From Gorsachius magnificus (Eukaryota > Chordata > Aves > Pelecaniformes > Ardeidae): a DNA stretch of 64,000 bases. This document shows, piece after piece, positions 1 to 13,259 of the stretch (positions are counted from its first letter, which is position 1; every line of letters begins with the position of its first letter). Below the pieces are notes generated by a model. The model was not told the origin of the DNA and searched no databases. It worked only from the letters and a program-made list of their open reading frames with translations. Made by a program: the position numbers and the translations under genes. The stretch spans positions 7,811,821 through 7,875,820 of the forward strand of contig CM067081.1 in assembly GCA_034008185.1 (NCBI GenBank), given 5' to 3'.

Positions 1-3000
1 TTGTATTTGTAACTCCTTAAGCTTTTCTACCCTCTCATAAAATCAAAAAAACATGTCCTTGATCATACAGGCAAATATGTTATGCAGGGAGTTGTCTCTC
101 AAAGAGTGCTATGCTGATATTTTTGTATAAAACTTGAAAGCTTGAGATTAATCTTTTTGCTTAAAGGATATGGGGTCGTACAAATTTTTTAAGTAAACAA
201 AATATTACTCTTAAAGGCCATTGACAGATTTCCAATGAAATTTCCTTAATACTGAAATTTTAAAATAATGACCTTTCTTTATATTTTTCCTCTTCTACTA
301 TTTCATTTTTGGCGGTGTTGTCCTGCACGCCTCTCTTGTTCTGCACACCTGGAGGAAGGGAGGAGGAGGCAGGCCTGAAACAGAAGCTGAGCTGTTTTAT
401 TGCAGATGTGTCCTTCCCCACCCCTTAGGTTCTGGTTCCATTAAGTGAAGCAGTTTCCTCATTTTACATATGGGATAGTAATGAAAATCAAGTGATTTGC
501 CCCAGATTTCCTAGGTACCCTGTGATAGCAATGCTCCTAGCCTAATCTTGGACTGAACTCAACCATTCCTTCTAGTCTGTGTCACCACTAAGACTATATT
601 ATTTCTATACAAACATAATTGCTTTTCACCAAACAAAAAAAAAAAAATAGTTGCAAGGAAATTGCATTCAACTTATTTTAGTAGTCTTACACTCATGTTA
701 ATAATCATTCCCATTATTTTTCTCTCTAGAAAAATATTTATAGGAATTTTAGGACTACTAAATAAGCTGGTCCACTCCATGTTTATTACTCTTCTTTCAT
801 CCTGTATTTTTTATGGTTGCATAACATTGCATTCTTGGTTGGAGGGGAAAATCTGTTACTATATCTAAATCATCTTCGCCCATGCTTGTAGCTTCCCTTT
901 CAGAACTCTATTAATAATTTTTCTTTCCCATATGCACTTTTTGATTCCCATATGTACATTTTTGCCTGAAGCAAACTCTTCTCAGAGTTTATTTTTGGGT
1001 TATGTCCAACATTACTGTAATCCAGTTACAGTTATTTGTGCTGGTAGAATATCAGTTAAATCTATTTGCTCCATTTTGTCATGCCTACTTAATATTTTAA
1101 AAATAAAATTAGTGAGATTTTTCCACAACAGTATCAGGTCAAACACAGTTCACACAGTGTACAGTACAACATTCAGTTTTGCTTTGTGCACCAGTTATTA
1201 TCAAATTAGGGTGATAGCTGGGCATGTGGATTTGAGCCATGTGTGAATCCAAGTTCATCCAGAAGTGCATGCCATCCTGTCTAATACAATGGTTCAATTA
1301 CAGCTGATGAAATTGCATTATCTTTTGAATCCATCTTACTGTGTTCTCTAGCAATTAGTTGCACATATACATCCCATATTTGAGTGGGTTTGTCTCACAT
1401 AGGCAGTGACAAACTTTTTTTAAAAAATATACGAACAGTTAAATTATTTATGAATAGAACTTTTTTTATTTATGGATTTTCTAAGTATGAAATAGCCTAT
1501 AAATGTCAGGTAGGTTCAGGTAGGGCCAGTTCAGTTGTCTCAAATTCTTTAAAAAAAAAAAAAAAAGTCCGCATTCTGATAAGAGGCCATTTCAAATATG
1601 CTGTTTTAACAGCATATTGATAAACATTAAAGTCAAGAGGATGCCTTTGCAGTTATTCCTTGTTCTGGTTGGGGTGTAGTAAGGTTGCTGAAAGGTCACC
1701 TACTGCTTTAAAATATAGGACTATGGGGTTTTGTGGTAGACATTTCAGTGCTCTGGCACAGGTGGCTTTATCCAATATTATTAGTGTAGACGTGTGGTCA
1801 CAGAATGTGCAGATTCTTTCCACTCCCCAACCATGTTGTAGCTGTTGCTTGCCCTGATTCTTTTTTATATATATATATATCTCTTTTTGAGTGGCCTTTT
1901 TAAAATTTATATGTGAACTTTTTTCAATTTCTGCAATTAGCCAGATTTCTCCAAATAGCTTTGAAAGATATATTTAAACTGGCTTCTTTTAGACTCCGAG
2001 TGGCATTTGAGAAAACTGCAATAACATCAGTGCATTCTGGAGTGAACTGGGTAGCTTGCTATGTAACAAAAGAAGCTGATGATCTTAAGCTGATGGACAC
2101 CTCTAATACAGGCCTATTGATGATGAAAATGAAATCTGAATTTGATCTTGTTAGTGTTTTGTCTTTAAATATATATGTAGTATATAAATAAATAAATATG
2201 CTGTTATTTTATACATATAGCATCAATTAATGGTAACACATGCATTTCTTACACAGAAGTAGTCCTGCTGGAAATGATGCAGTAATAATTTGGTTTATCT
2301 TCTAGTAGATAAGTTTTTCGGTGCTCAGGGTTGAGTTACCCTTGAGCAGCAGAAGAAAGCAGCTTCCTGGGCAGCTTACACACCTTATGCTTGAAAATAT
2401 GTGAAAATATGGATTCAGTCTTATGTACCTTTACATTTACTTTACTTGTAGCAGTTATTACCTTGTAGACATCCTTAGCTCAGAGTTTTAAGTGCTGGCT
2501 TCAGTGTCTACACCTGCAGTTCAGAAGTGTGTTAATATTGGGTTTTCAAACAGGAAGTGACCTTAACTGCATGCAAAGCTACGAGGGTTCTTGCAGTCGG
2601 GCGCTTGTTATGTGAGAGGACACAGCCAGGTGTAGGATTTGGGCTTTTCAGCAAAATTCTGAATAAACCTTCCATTGTAACATGATTGTAGTATAGTTTG
2701 GGGCAAGCACGTTGAATGAAAACACAGTTAAACCTGATTTAGTTTCACATGTGGCAATTTGAATCACAATGTTGTCAAAATATTTTTTCCACTGTTAGAG
2801 CATTGCCGTAACTTTTCATTAAGAATTACTGCCAGGTTGTATCATTATGTATTTCAGCAATGTCTAAGCTTTGAGGAATTTTAGGTTAGTAATTTACGAG
2901 GAATTAAATAATTGAATCAAGTCTTATTGCACCAAAGCACTTTAAAAATTAATTTATCTCATTTGAAAGTATATTTGCAGATAGCCATAGCTGTCTCTTT

Positions 3001-3899
3001 GTCTTTGAAATCTTTAAAAGTAAATTTGCTTTAGTATTCGGAATGGTAAAACTATGTGTATCACTTATGAATTCCGTTTAATTTTTGCATACTTAAATCC
3101 TAGCTGAACACCAATAGACATAAAAGGATTCTGTCACACAGCCCTTTATTTGTTTTTAAAAATCAATTGGTTATTTTCTATGGTTAAAAGTACTTCCATG
3201 CCTAAGTTAAAAGAAAATCTCAAAAAAATGTAGATATATAGGGGTTCACGATCCACTGAGTCTTAAGGGGCTAAAGGCTTAGTCACCTGAGACTGGATTA
3301 TATCCCTGAACCTCTCCAGATGCTTGAAGCAATCAGCCCAGATTTTATACACCTTACACCCCTGTCATTTCTATGAGAAGAAAGAAAAGAAAATAAAGAT
3401 TGCAAGAAAATTTGAGAAGAGATTGTATTAGTAAGAAAAACCCAAGAGGGGATTTACAGAAAACTCTGTACAGAAGGTTATTGGCAAGCACCAAAGAATT
3501 TGCAAAGGGTGAAAAAAAAGAGGAGAAAATCATGCATCTTGAAGACCTTATGCACAAATAATTATATTCACATTTTTATATATATATATGTATAAGCTGC
3601 TGGTGATTTGTTCATTTGTTGCATAGATCATTTCTAGGTGGCTTTATTTTTAAATTCAGCCTCTTACTCTCTTCCCATTATGTTTAGGTACATTAGTACA
3701 TACCAAAGTTGATGCTACAGTTTAGCATTTAGGGCAGATAACATTCTTCTTGGGCATGGCATTTGCATCTTCTGATGCAATTTTGTTGACGAGGTCTTTT
3801 CAGGCATGCAGGGAAAAAAACCACTCTCGCGTCTGTTTTGATCATTGGCAAAGGGGTATCTTTTTCAGTAGTGTGTCTAGCTGCTCTTTCCACAAGACA
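1..3899 (+). other. DLG2: DLG2 intronic sequence upstream of the alternative first exon
   Basis: AT-rich, non-coding sequence. For the longer DLG2 transcripts this is intron. I see only low-complexity runs: an A run near 641-653, an A run at about 1551-1566, a short TA repeat near 1866-1880 and another near 3578-3592. The short open frames here have no recognisable family and a composition like the surrounding DNA. No RNA gene, no CR1 and no LTR was recognised. Confidence 0.7.
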
Positions 3900-4326
3900 G
3901 CACTTTGCCTGTAAAGCTTCTACATATAAATCGGCTTCAGCAGGGTGCCTGCAAGTTGTGTCGGGGTCAGCTAGAAAAAGATTAAATCTCCCTGAAAATT
4001 GTAAGATTGTTTTTTTGGTTTTGTTTTTTTTTTTCTTTTTTTTTTCTCCTGTGGTTTGTCATCCAGAAAGGGATGCAGGCGTGCGTCCCAGCCACGCAGA
4101 GCATTGATTGCTTCTGCCTGCAGCGGGGATGCTGTCAAGTCGCTGCGCGAGTGGAGTCCGGTATTGACACAGAGCTGCTGGCCAGCAGCTCATGCTGCGC
4201 CCCGCTCCCACCATGCCCTGCCGCTAGCTGCTGCCAAGGGGGCTGGAGAGGCCCCAGCAAAGGACCTCACGTCTGGGAGGAGAAGCACTTGCATGCAAAC
4301 TGGCCAAAGGAAGCCCTGGGTGCACC
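3900..4326 (+). promoter_or_regulatory. DLG2: Putative internal DLG2 promoter and 5' leader, GC/CpG-rich from about 4050
   Basis: Sequence just upstream of the alternative first exon. A TATA-like word, CATATAAAT, sits at 3923-3931, followed by a long T-rich run at about 4010-4046. From about 4050 the sequence turns sharply GC-rich with many CpGs, continuing through the coding part of the exon to about 4660, against AT-rich flanks on both sides. This is the pattern of a small CpG island over a promoter and first exon. The transcription start cannot be placed. If the leader starts near 3950, it holds several upstream ATGs (4073, 4129, 4192, 4213, 4293); those at 4073 and 4293 open frames that overlap the main start out of frame. 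The promoter call is inference from position and composition. Confidence 0.4.
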
Positions 4327-4644
4327 ATGCACGCACACCTTCCCAAGCAGCACAGCTGCGGCAGGGGGTCCGAGGGGTCGGACGCCGGCAGGAGCGTGTC
4401 TCCCGTAGCGAGGGATGCCCACTGCGCCTGTCGCTGGCACCAGCATCCTCCGGGGCTCCAGTATAACTCTCAGGTGCTCCCCTCTTGGGGACCTGGGGGT
4501 GCCAGCCAGAGCAGGAGCAAGATTGTCCCTCTGTGGGACACTGTGCGGAAGAGCCCCCATAAATCCCCAGCCAAGCCCCAGGGCAGCCCGGGGGAGTGGT
4601 GGTCAGAGTGCGCCTGTGCCCACGGCTGGTCCCCCCCGGTGCAG
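4327..4644 (+). CDS. DLG2: DLG2 alternative first coding exon (short N-terminal isoform)
   Basis: Codes for the first 106 residues of a short isoform of DLG2/PSD-93, a membrane-associated guanylate kinase that scaffolds glutamate receptors and potassium channels at synapses. The protein starts MHAHLPKQHSCGRGSEG and carries DAHCACRWHQ, LWDTVRKSPHK and CACAHGWSPPVQ. These line up with the N-terminus I remember for the human isoform (KQHSCSRGSDG, LWDSVRKSPHK, CACPHGWFSPAQ). ATG 4327 is the first in-frame ATG after an in-frame TAG at 4225-4227 and has A at -3. The exon ends in CAG followed by a strong donor, GTGAGC, at 4645-4650, in phase 0. It joins in frame to the exon at 37865, giving SPPVQ then ASPAPIIVN, as in mammals. 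This N-terminus has neither the two-cysteine palmitoylation motif of the alpha form nor the L27 domain of the beta form. It is rich in Cys, His, Ser and Pro with no recognised domain. Base composition is far more GC-rich than the flanks. Isoform naming (gamma/delta) differs between sources, so I leave it open. Confidence 0.93.
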
Positions 4645-7600
4645 GTGAGCCAATTCTTCACTCTCCAAGCAACTTAGAGGATGCTCCAGGGAAAGAAAGT
4701 GAGGTTTGGTGGTGTCGGCAACTTTTTGTGCTGTGTCTTGATTTGTGTTCAGTGGTGCCTTCTGGAAAAATTAACTGCAAGGGCGAGCTGTCGGTTGGTA
4801 ATGTCTGTTGTTTGAATATTGATTCTCTGTGGCCTGTGGAAATTGTGGGGTCCTCTTGGAAGGGTTTTGTTGTTAAAATTTTTTTCTTTCTACCTCCAGG
4901 TTCCATAGACTTTGTATTCCATCGTGCTGTGTAAAGAAAGGATGTGTTTCTCCCCACCCCCGCCCCCCCCATGTAATGGGTTTTGCCTGCTTCTGTAAAC
5001 AGTTTTTTTCAAATATTGCATTAAGTTAATAAGGATATTTTAAATAGAGAACATGGAGGGGTGTGGTGGTGGTTTAGATTTATTACTAATAGAAAATCTG
5101 ACCTGTTTTTCCTCTTTTGAACTTCAAATGTAATTGAAATCTTTAATAAATATGAAATAGCTCTTTAGCTTTCAGAAATTTATAGTTTTTTATTTAATGG
5201 CAAGGCAGTGTATTTTAAAATATAAACCAGTCAAGGTGTAGGGTGTGTACAGATAGCTGTAAGCAATTAGACTCAGAATGATTCCACACCAGATGACCTG
5301 GAACTGTGAAATAGAAATCACAGTGACACTCATACAATGGTTAATATTAAAAAGCATTAACACTTCCTCCACAGATGCGTGTTTTCATTTCTCCCTTAGA
5401 AAACTTTAAGCTCATTCAAAAGCTTTGTATTATGTCAACCTCAAATCCTTTTGTCATAATTTTACACTAAAAAAAGCAGAATTTAATGTTGAAATTGGTT
5501 TTTGAGATATATGTTTACTTACCGAGTTTAACTAGCCTTAGCCCACATTGCACATGTGCACCCTCTCTAGAGATGAAATCAATTCTTTGATGGAAATGGT
5601 TTTAATATATTTTCACTGAACAGAAAAGCAATAAGGCAAAGGATTGTCAGATAGTGTAGCTGTACTTTATCTTGTCTTATGGTCTAAAAAAGTGATGCTC
5701 TGTTGACTGAAAGTGATTGCTATATATATAAAAAGCTTCAATTTTTGCCTATTATTAAATGGAAAAACTAAGCTTTCTGATATATTTTGGAGTGATAAAA
5801 TCATTGCATGTGACTACAGTATATGTTTTAAATTTTCTGCCATAGAAAGCACATGTGACTATTTATGCCAGAATAAAGCCAATGTTAAAATAATATATAA
5901 AGCATAGAACTAGACTGTGCTACATTTTTAATTATAAAAAGCTCTAAACATTTTCTTAGGCTCTGAAGATTTTTGTTTTGGAAAAAGCTTGAAGGAAAAA
6001 AGTACTGTAAATGAAAGGGTTCCTTGGTTTTCAAAAGTACAGAATTCATAAGGAGAAAATGAAGGAGCGATTAAAAAAAAAAAAAAATAAAGGCCACTTC
6101 AAAGACTGCTTCAGTATCTAAGTTGCATTGTAAAGTTACTTTGGTATTTTCAATGCCTTTGTAATCACATCCACTTGTGTTTAGATAATGTGAAGTTGTT
6201 CAGGTGTATGTACTTCGTTATATTTAATTTTGAACTCTGCCCTGTAAACTTCCTTTACTCTATGTTCTTAAAGGCAACTACCGTATTGTTAGGAAAGCGC
6301 CTTTCTTGCGTTCTGCCTATAATGAATCGATCTATCATCAATCAGGCTGATCTTCTGTGCCTATGGATGGACTGAGGTGCTTACTTTGACAAATACTTGG
6401 TGGGTTTTATGTCATGAAGTTGTGAAATAGTTCGCTTCAAATAACAATCCATCTTTTTTCCTCTGTGTAAAGTAAGCTATGGGAAGAAAGGATGTGTGTG
6501 TACATATGCACGTGTGTGTACGTATGTTGTATAGGCATACACTTAGACAACCATTTTATCAATTATATTGTATAGACCCAAAATGGGAAGACATAATAGA
6601 GCAGCCCTTAATAATTGCCCTTACTTTGGGGATACAAGTTGAAATCAGTGTTGGTTTTTGAGGGCTATGTTGACTGGGAAAACTATTGCCTTTCTTGCCA
6701 AAATAAGGAGCAGTAGTGAAATGGTTACATTTGCTGGCCTACAAAAAAGGAAAAATTATTTGAAATTTCCATCCTGTGTGTAACTGTGATAATAAATAAG
6801 GTAGTGACAGCTTCAAAAGTGGAGGTTTCTTTTCTGTAAAGTTCTGAGCAGATTTTTCTTCTGCTTGACATTTTTGGGAGAGACTACCTTCCTCAAGCAT
6901 AGGAAAGACACGTAACACCTTGGAAAATCTGCTTCTTGATTAGTACCTATAGTACCAAATGTAATGCACAGGTCCTTAAGTCCTAGAATGTGCACAAGAC
7001 AGCTGTTATTAATGTACACTTTGTCATCCTGATCCTGATAAAAGTGTTGATTTTTATCACTGAGGACATGGCTCCATTTTCTTTACCAGTTCCTTCTTCT
7101 CTGGTATGTCAGAGAAAATAATGGCACTCTGGTATTATTAATATTTTAACTGTCCTAGAAATTCTGCTTTGCTAGTTTGCTCGTAGTTTCCTGAAAATGC
7201 TTTCTACATATCCAAATAGAAATTAATTTAGAATTATAAAAAAAAAAAAACTCTTAATTTTGAAAGTGAGTTGAAATCAAGTTTAAATGGATATTTGATT
7301 CCAAGACCTAATTTTTTTTTACTTCCACTCCTTTTTGACAAACTCATTTACAGTTCTGTTTCCTATACTTAAATGAAAGAGAAAAAAGAAAAGAAAAAAA
7401 AAAAAAGGAAAGAGATTTAATAAGCAAGCTTTATATGTCCCTGTTTCCTGGAAATATTTCTTGCTTCTCTGCAGTGCGCTGTCTATCTCTATCACTGTTA
7501 GCGTCATGGAGTCGTATAATATGTGTGATTCATTCAGAGATTTCATATTTAAGGACCCAGTGTTATGTTAGCTCTGAGAGCTCTGGGAAAAGTTGTGGAG

Positions 7601-8756
7601 GGCTGGGGGGGTGAAATGGAGTCAAGGAGGTGACCTGCAGTTTTCCATGGGTCGTTCTAACATTGGTTGTAGTCTGTAACATTGGATGTACTTTCCCTTC
7701 TGACACATATAGACTGCTGGCACATATAATCTACTGATAATTCAGATTAGAAATGTGTGACAACACGTGTGGCTGAAGGTGTATGATGAACAGCTACGCT
7801 TTGTGCAGAAGGAATGGAGGGAGAGCCAGCTGTATTACCCTGATTATAGGTTGAAGAGGAAATTGCAGAGACTGAGCCGCTCTGCTTGCTTTAAGAAGTC
7901 CAAGGTATAAATTTTACTTCACGGAGTCGATATGAAAGAGGGCCCTCTCTAAACACCTTTCCAATATGTGTGTAAATCCATGTTTTCAGATTCCTAGAGC
8001 TCAGTATTTTTCTGTGAACAGAGAAATAAGGTAGAAGTGGATTCCCATCTTTGGCTGTTTATAACAACATCTCTGTTGCTCAGAAGACAATATTAGATTC
8101 CACTTTAATTCAGCTTGCTCTATTTGCTATTAAATTTTTGACCCTCCTGTTTTGCAATGTTCTCAAGGAAACACATCTCATATCAGGTAGTATCCTGCAT
8201 GTGTAAACTGCAAAAATGCATACATGTGTTTTGTTTTGAAAACTTACATAGAAATGTAAATTTTCACATGTTTTTAAATAGTTTACTGTCAACGTCACCT
8301 TCGAAGACTTTTTGGGTTGGTTGGTTTTTTCCAGTAGGATCAGAAAAAAGGGGTTTTTTGCAGTCGTTGTCTTTTAAAAAACATATCATCAGTGAGCTGT
8401 TTTCTTACCTGGTAGAGAGGCTTGTGAGCTAAACCTCAGTTTATAGATGTGGCATGAATTAAAAAAGACAGTGAACAGCCAAATTCTGACGTATGAACTG
8501 AGAATGGTCTTTTGTCTTTGAAGGCCTTTGGCACCTGTTCAGAAATTTCCGTATATCATTTGAGAGCTCTCTGCATGCTAAGATGAGGTGAGAGCTAGCT
8601 TTGAGGCATCCCATTACAGTATTAAAACAGAAGGGCTATTCCAAGAGACACTGGCTCTTCTAACAGTATAAAGAAATGCTTTGTCATTGGTTGTCTTCTT
8701 GAAAGCTTGGATTACTCCTTTCAGGTTCACAGATTCCCACATGCAATTGGCCATTC

Positions 8757-9303
8757 TTAGAATCATAGAATCCTACAATAATTTAGGTTGGAAAAGACCT
8801 TCAACATCATCAAGTCCAACCATTAACCTAACCCTGCCATCCCACCACTAAACTATCCCCCTAAGTACCTCGTCTGCCCGGCTTTTAAATACCTCCAGGG
8901 ATGGGGACTCGACCACTTCCCTGGGCAGCCCATTCCAGTGCCGTCCAGTGACAAAATTTTTCCTAAGGTCCAATCTAAACCTCCCCCAGCACAACTTCAG
9001 ACCATTTCCCCTCATCCTATCACCTGTTACCAGGGAGAAGAGGCCGACCCCCACCTCGCTACAGCCTCCTTTCAAGTAGTTGTAGAGGGCGAGTAGGTCT
9101 CCCCTCAGCTTCCTTTTCTCCAGACTAAAAATACTCAGCTCCCTCAGCCGCTCTGCACAGGACTTTTGCTCCAGAACCTTCACCAGCTTTGTTGCTCTCC
9201 TCTGGACATGTTCCAGCAACGCAACATCTTTCTTGTAGTGAGGGGCCCAAAACTGAACCCAGTATTCAAGGTGTGGTCTCACCAGTGCGGACACTCCCTG
9301 CAA
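8757..9303 (-). mobile_element. CR1 LINE, 5'-truncated, antisense, subfamily with the [10 protein letters not shown] motif
   Basis: The 3' end lies at 8757, where the complement of the ATTCTATG tail appears. The 5' truncation is near 9303. The minus strand keeps one open frame of about 150 codons covering the C-terminal end of the CR1 reverse transcriptase [65 protein letters not shown] and [16 protein letters not shown] few residues are missing between NFVTGR and HWNGLP relative to other copies. The 3' tail wording (gttggacttgatgatgttga, aggtcttttccaacc) groups it with the copies at 27899 and 30645. Confidence 0.95.
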
Positions 9304-12300
9304 TGGAGGTATGTTGAGCTACTTTAGTTAGCTAAAGGAGACCTTTTCACTCTTATTTAGTATATTCAAGTGCCAGGAAAATAACAGTTAAAGGAGAGCC
9401 AAATAATGCTGTTTATTTGGCTTTTAAAATTCTTTGGGTTTTTAATCTTCAAGGTTATTGAGAGCTAGATGTCATGAGTCAAAAGTTAAAGATTTGGCGT
9501 AACACTGACAATTTTTAATGGAGAAAGAAGTTCATATCCCATTCTCATGCTGGTATGCTCTTATCAGTGGATTTAGGTGGTAGCTCCTAAGTTTTAGGAA
9601 GATGTATGTTAATTCAGTATCTTGCCTTGGACGGATCATTGTGCTGCATTTATAGAAGTAAATTCATTTGTACATCTTTTAAGTGACAGCTGCACAGATT
9701 GCTGACACTGTTTCAAATCAGAAATACAAAAGCTGTTAGTGTGTTCTTTTGCAAGATGAGTAATATTGTTCTAACGACTCATGTGTCCAGACCCACTGAC
9801 TGACAGAGGACTTCGAGAAGTGTACAGCATTCTGGGTGCCATTCAATATCTGAGCATTTCCCAGGACAGCTGCTTTAGAAAACAGGATTTTACATTCATG
9901 TTTAACCTATATCTTCTACCAAACCCAGGAACGCATTGTTAATACTGAATTCATAACATTTAGGTTAAGTTTGGCATAAAAAGGAGGCCAGAGATTAGCC
10001 TTTGAGTCCCCTGTGTAGAGGTCAGAAATCCCATTAGCAACGTAGGGAACGTTCCTGGTCAGAACTAACGTGAAATGTTGCATAATATTTGTCTGGAAAT
10101 ACGCTTTCCTCAGTGTAATGGCTGTTCACATGGTACCGATTTGAAAGAAGGACATGGTATGTCATGAAAAGATCAGAAACTAAACATGCTGAGACACAGT
10201 TGGATTTTCCCTATAACATACAGGTTTAAAAAAAATAAAAATGAAAAGAAAAAGAAAACCCCAGCACTAGCCATGAGGCTTTGTCCTCTGCAGACTCGGG
10301 AACCCTGGGGATGTCTCATTCATTCCAGATTTTCCATTGTGTCTCAAGGGGTATTCAAGCCACCTCTGCCTGGATTGATAATGCAGCATTGCTATGGAAA
10401 GGCCATTGGGAGTAAAAGAAAAGTAGATATTCTCTCACTGTATAATATTCGTTCTATTAATGTATCAGGTCTTTCATCAGTGTTTTTGATAATGCATAAT
10501 TTTAAGTTGCAGCAAAGACAGTTAAGGAATAGGCATGGTTATACAGATCATGGAAATATTTGTGTGCAAGATGTTCTATATACTTTCATTTAAATACTGA
10601 AGAGGATAAATATATGCTGCATACTGTACTAACCAATGATTGTAATGATTTATAGTTTATCTACACACATTTTGGCTCCTGCTGACTGTTCAGTTATAAA
10701 TATGTTAATGCTTAATTTGCATGATTTGTTGCACCATATTTAGATTTGCATTTAATTAATTCCATGTTTCAAAGTTTCTCCTCCTAGATGCCTCAAGAAG
10801 CCAAGAACATTTTCTTCCCTTGACATATAATTTGGCTTCTGGGATTCTCAGGGGGGGATGAAAGGGGGCACGGGAAGGGAAATGTAGAATTTGGAAGGGG
10901 ATTGTTTGTAGCATTGGTAATTGTCCAAAACTGCACAAGTACTCTGATAGTCCTCCTGCTCTTGATAAATTTCTCTAATACTTGGCATGGGTATTCACCC
11001 ATGGATAAACTGTTCATCATATTTGAGAACAGAAGGGCATTTCCCTAGGACCAGAGTGGCAGAGCCCAAAGGGATTAAAAACCATTTGGGGGTTGTTTTT
11101 TGTTTGTTTTTTTCACTTCTTCTGTAGTCTGCTGTGTAGTCCAATTCTAGGAATATCCAGGCATTTTCACCTAACAAGCTCCTTACCATCACAGGAACTT
11201 ACAACACAGGGAAGCCTTTGATCTGTCCCGTCCTGCTCCGATGGCACACGATGCACAATAGGATTTCAGCCTTCCCGTCTCTTACACTGACTCAAGAGGG
11301 TATAGGTTGCTGGAACTGTTTTGTGGTGTGTCAACGGGATTGATAGACTGGGTGCTCTCTGGACTAAAGGGGGAAAAAAAAAAAGGGTTGCCTTAGAGTT
11401 TGTTTAATATGATAGGAATAAGACTTGATAACCCTGGTTGTGCTTTCTATCTAATGTTCCGCTACATTTAAATTAGGCATTCAAAGATGCAAAACCTGTA
11501 CAGCAACACAACAAGATGGTTTTGGTCTAATCAAAACAAAATAAGTGAAGGATGCTGCATGACAATTTATAGCTGGATGCTGAGCAATGGCTAAGATTGA
11601 GATAGAATTTGTCTCAGCTATTTTGGCATGACTTGAAGACACAACCTGAAAAATTATTTCTGTTTTGGAAATGGCTGTTTGAATCAACTGTGAAATGTCA
11701 GAGTTCCCTACAAAAAAAACCCTGAAAAGAGTTTCTAGTTGTGGTAATGACAGGATTTACAGAGTTTGCCAAGTTAGCGCTCTGTTTCCTCATGTCTGCA
11801 TGTGGCTTTTGGATGAAGGGTAATAAAAATAAAGCCAAAAAATCTAAAAAAATATTTATGGATTACAATACTTTTCTTTTAAGAATTGCATTTGCTTTGA
11901 AATAAGCCATAGATTGTTACAATAGAGTTTATAAATCAAATAATATATATTCATTTACCTTTTTGTATAAGTATTTTTTTATAAATGACTGCAGTTACTC
12001 AGATGAATCGGCTCAATGGTCACCTCATTTCACAAACTCCCATTGTTTCAAGAGTTAGAAATACAGGGATCAAAAAGGACTTCTTTATGTATACAAAATA
12101 CAGGTTCTGTAATATCTAAAATGAACATCAGAAAAACAAATAAAATAATCCTTTTTGTAAATTCCAGTTCTGGTATAAGCTTTCTTTTAAGTCACAGGAG
12201 CCAGCTATGAATGCAGTACAAAATCCAATTTAGCAAACGAACATCTGGTTTTGGTTTAGATATATTGTACTTTTAATATGGAGTTTTACCTTTCTGATTA

Positions 12301-13259
12301 AGTATTTGTACAAGGAGAAGCAGGTTACTTCAGCAGCTGAAATTGTTCACGTAATTGGTCAAACAGAACATCAGACAAGTGATTTTCATTATGCATTTCA
12401 AATGAGAGCAGAATGGAGTAGTGCCGTAGGCTGCCACTTACTGACATCGTAGGGCGGCTGTGATGCGCTCAGATATGAAAACAGTTCAACAGAGGCTTTT
12501 AAGACTCTTTGTTTACACTGTTTTTCTTTTAAATTTTGATAAACCTTTCCTCCATACTGAACTGGTATTTGTTGCATACACGCTCATGGAAACATCTGCT
12601 ATTTATCCATGTGCTGGTTTGTCCAAGTTTTTATGTTGCAGTCCACTCTCACCTGATAGCCGAGCACATTAAATATTTAATGAAAATGTGAGTAAGGTCT
12701 AAGCTCTGTTTTTACTTTTTTTCATTCTGTAGGGTATCTTTTGTGAAAAATGTGATTTTGACAGCTTTGTGAAGGAGAAACGCAGCTCTGCTCCACTTAA
12801 GAATGGCTGCCAGAGGAGTGGGGTCCTGGCCCTACACTTTGCTTCCTTCCCTGTGCTGCTTTGTATGATGGTGTACTGAGCTCAGAGAACAGAAAGTTAA
12901 ACCAGAAAAAAAGAAAAAGCATTTGAGAGACCTATTTCATGGCCCAGCTTGACGTCCACTTGCGCAGCTTCTAGCACCAGCACAAGGCTGAGAGCAGAAG
13001 CACGTGGCAGGGGACATGTCCCAGAAGATAGCGCATAGCTGCCTCTTTCAAGGGTGGTCACGCTTAATGTGCGTGGTTTGGTTTTGACAACAGGATAGCA
13101 CTTGGGGGCCTCCCTGTGCTAAGTGCAGAAACTTGTATCAAGCTCTTTGCTACCTCCAAGAACTCAGAAAAAATAATGTTTCATTTAGGTAATGGAGAGT
13201 TTGGGGGACACCTTGTTCCTTTTCCCTTTCTATTCTCACTTTCTGTTCAGCAGACACAA

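Noticed and set aside
3240..3345. Imperfect inverted repeat (ggttca... with ...tgaacc) suggesting a small DNA transposon
   Set aside because: The arms align poorly and no target-site duplication or terminal motif is evident.
4007..4466. Other long + strand frames across 4007-4466 and minus frames across 4267-4972
   Set aside because: They are shadows of the GC-rich DLG2 first exon and its leader. Only the 4327 frame ends at a good donor in the right phase and matches DLG2.
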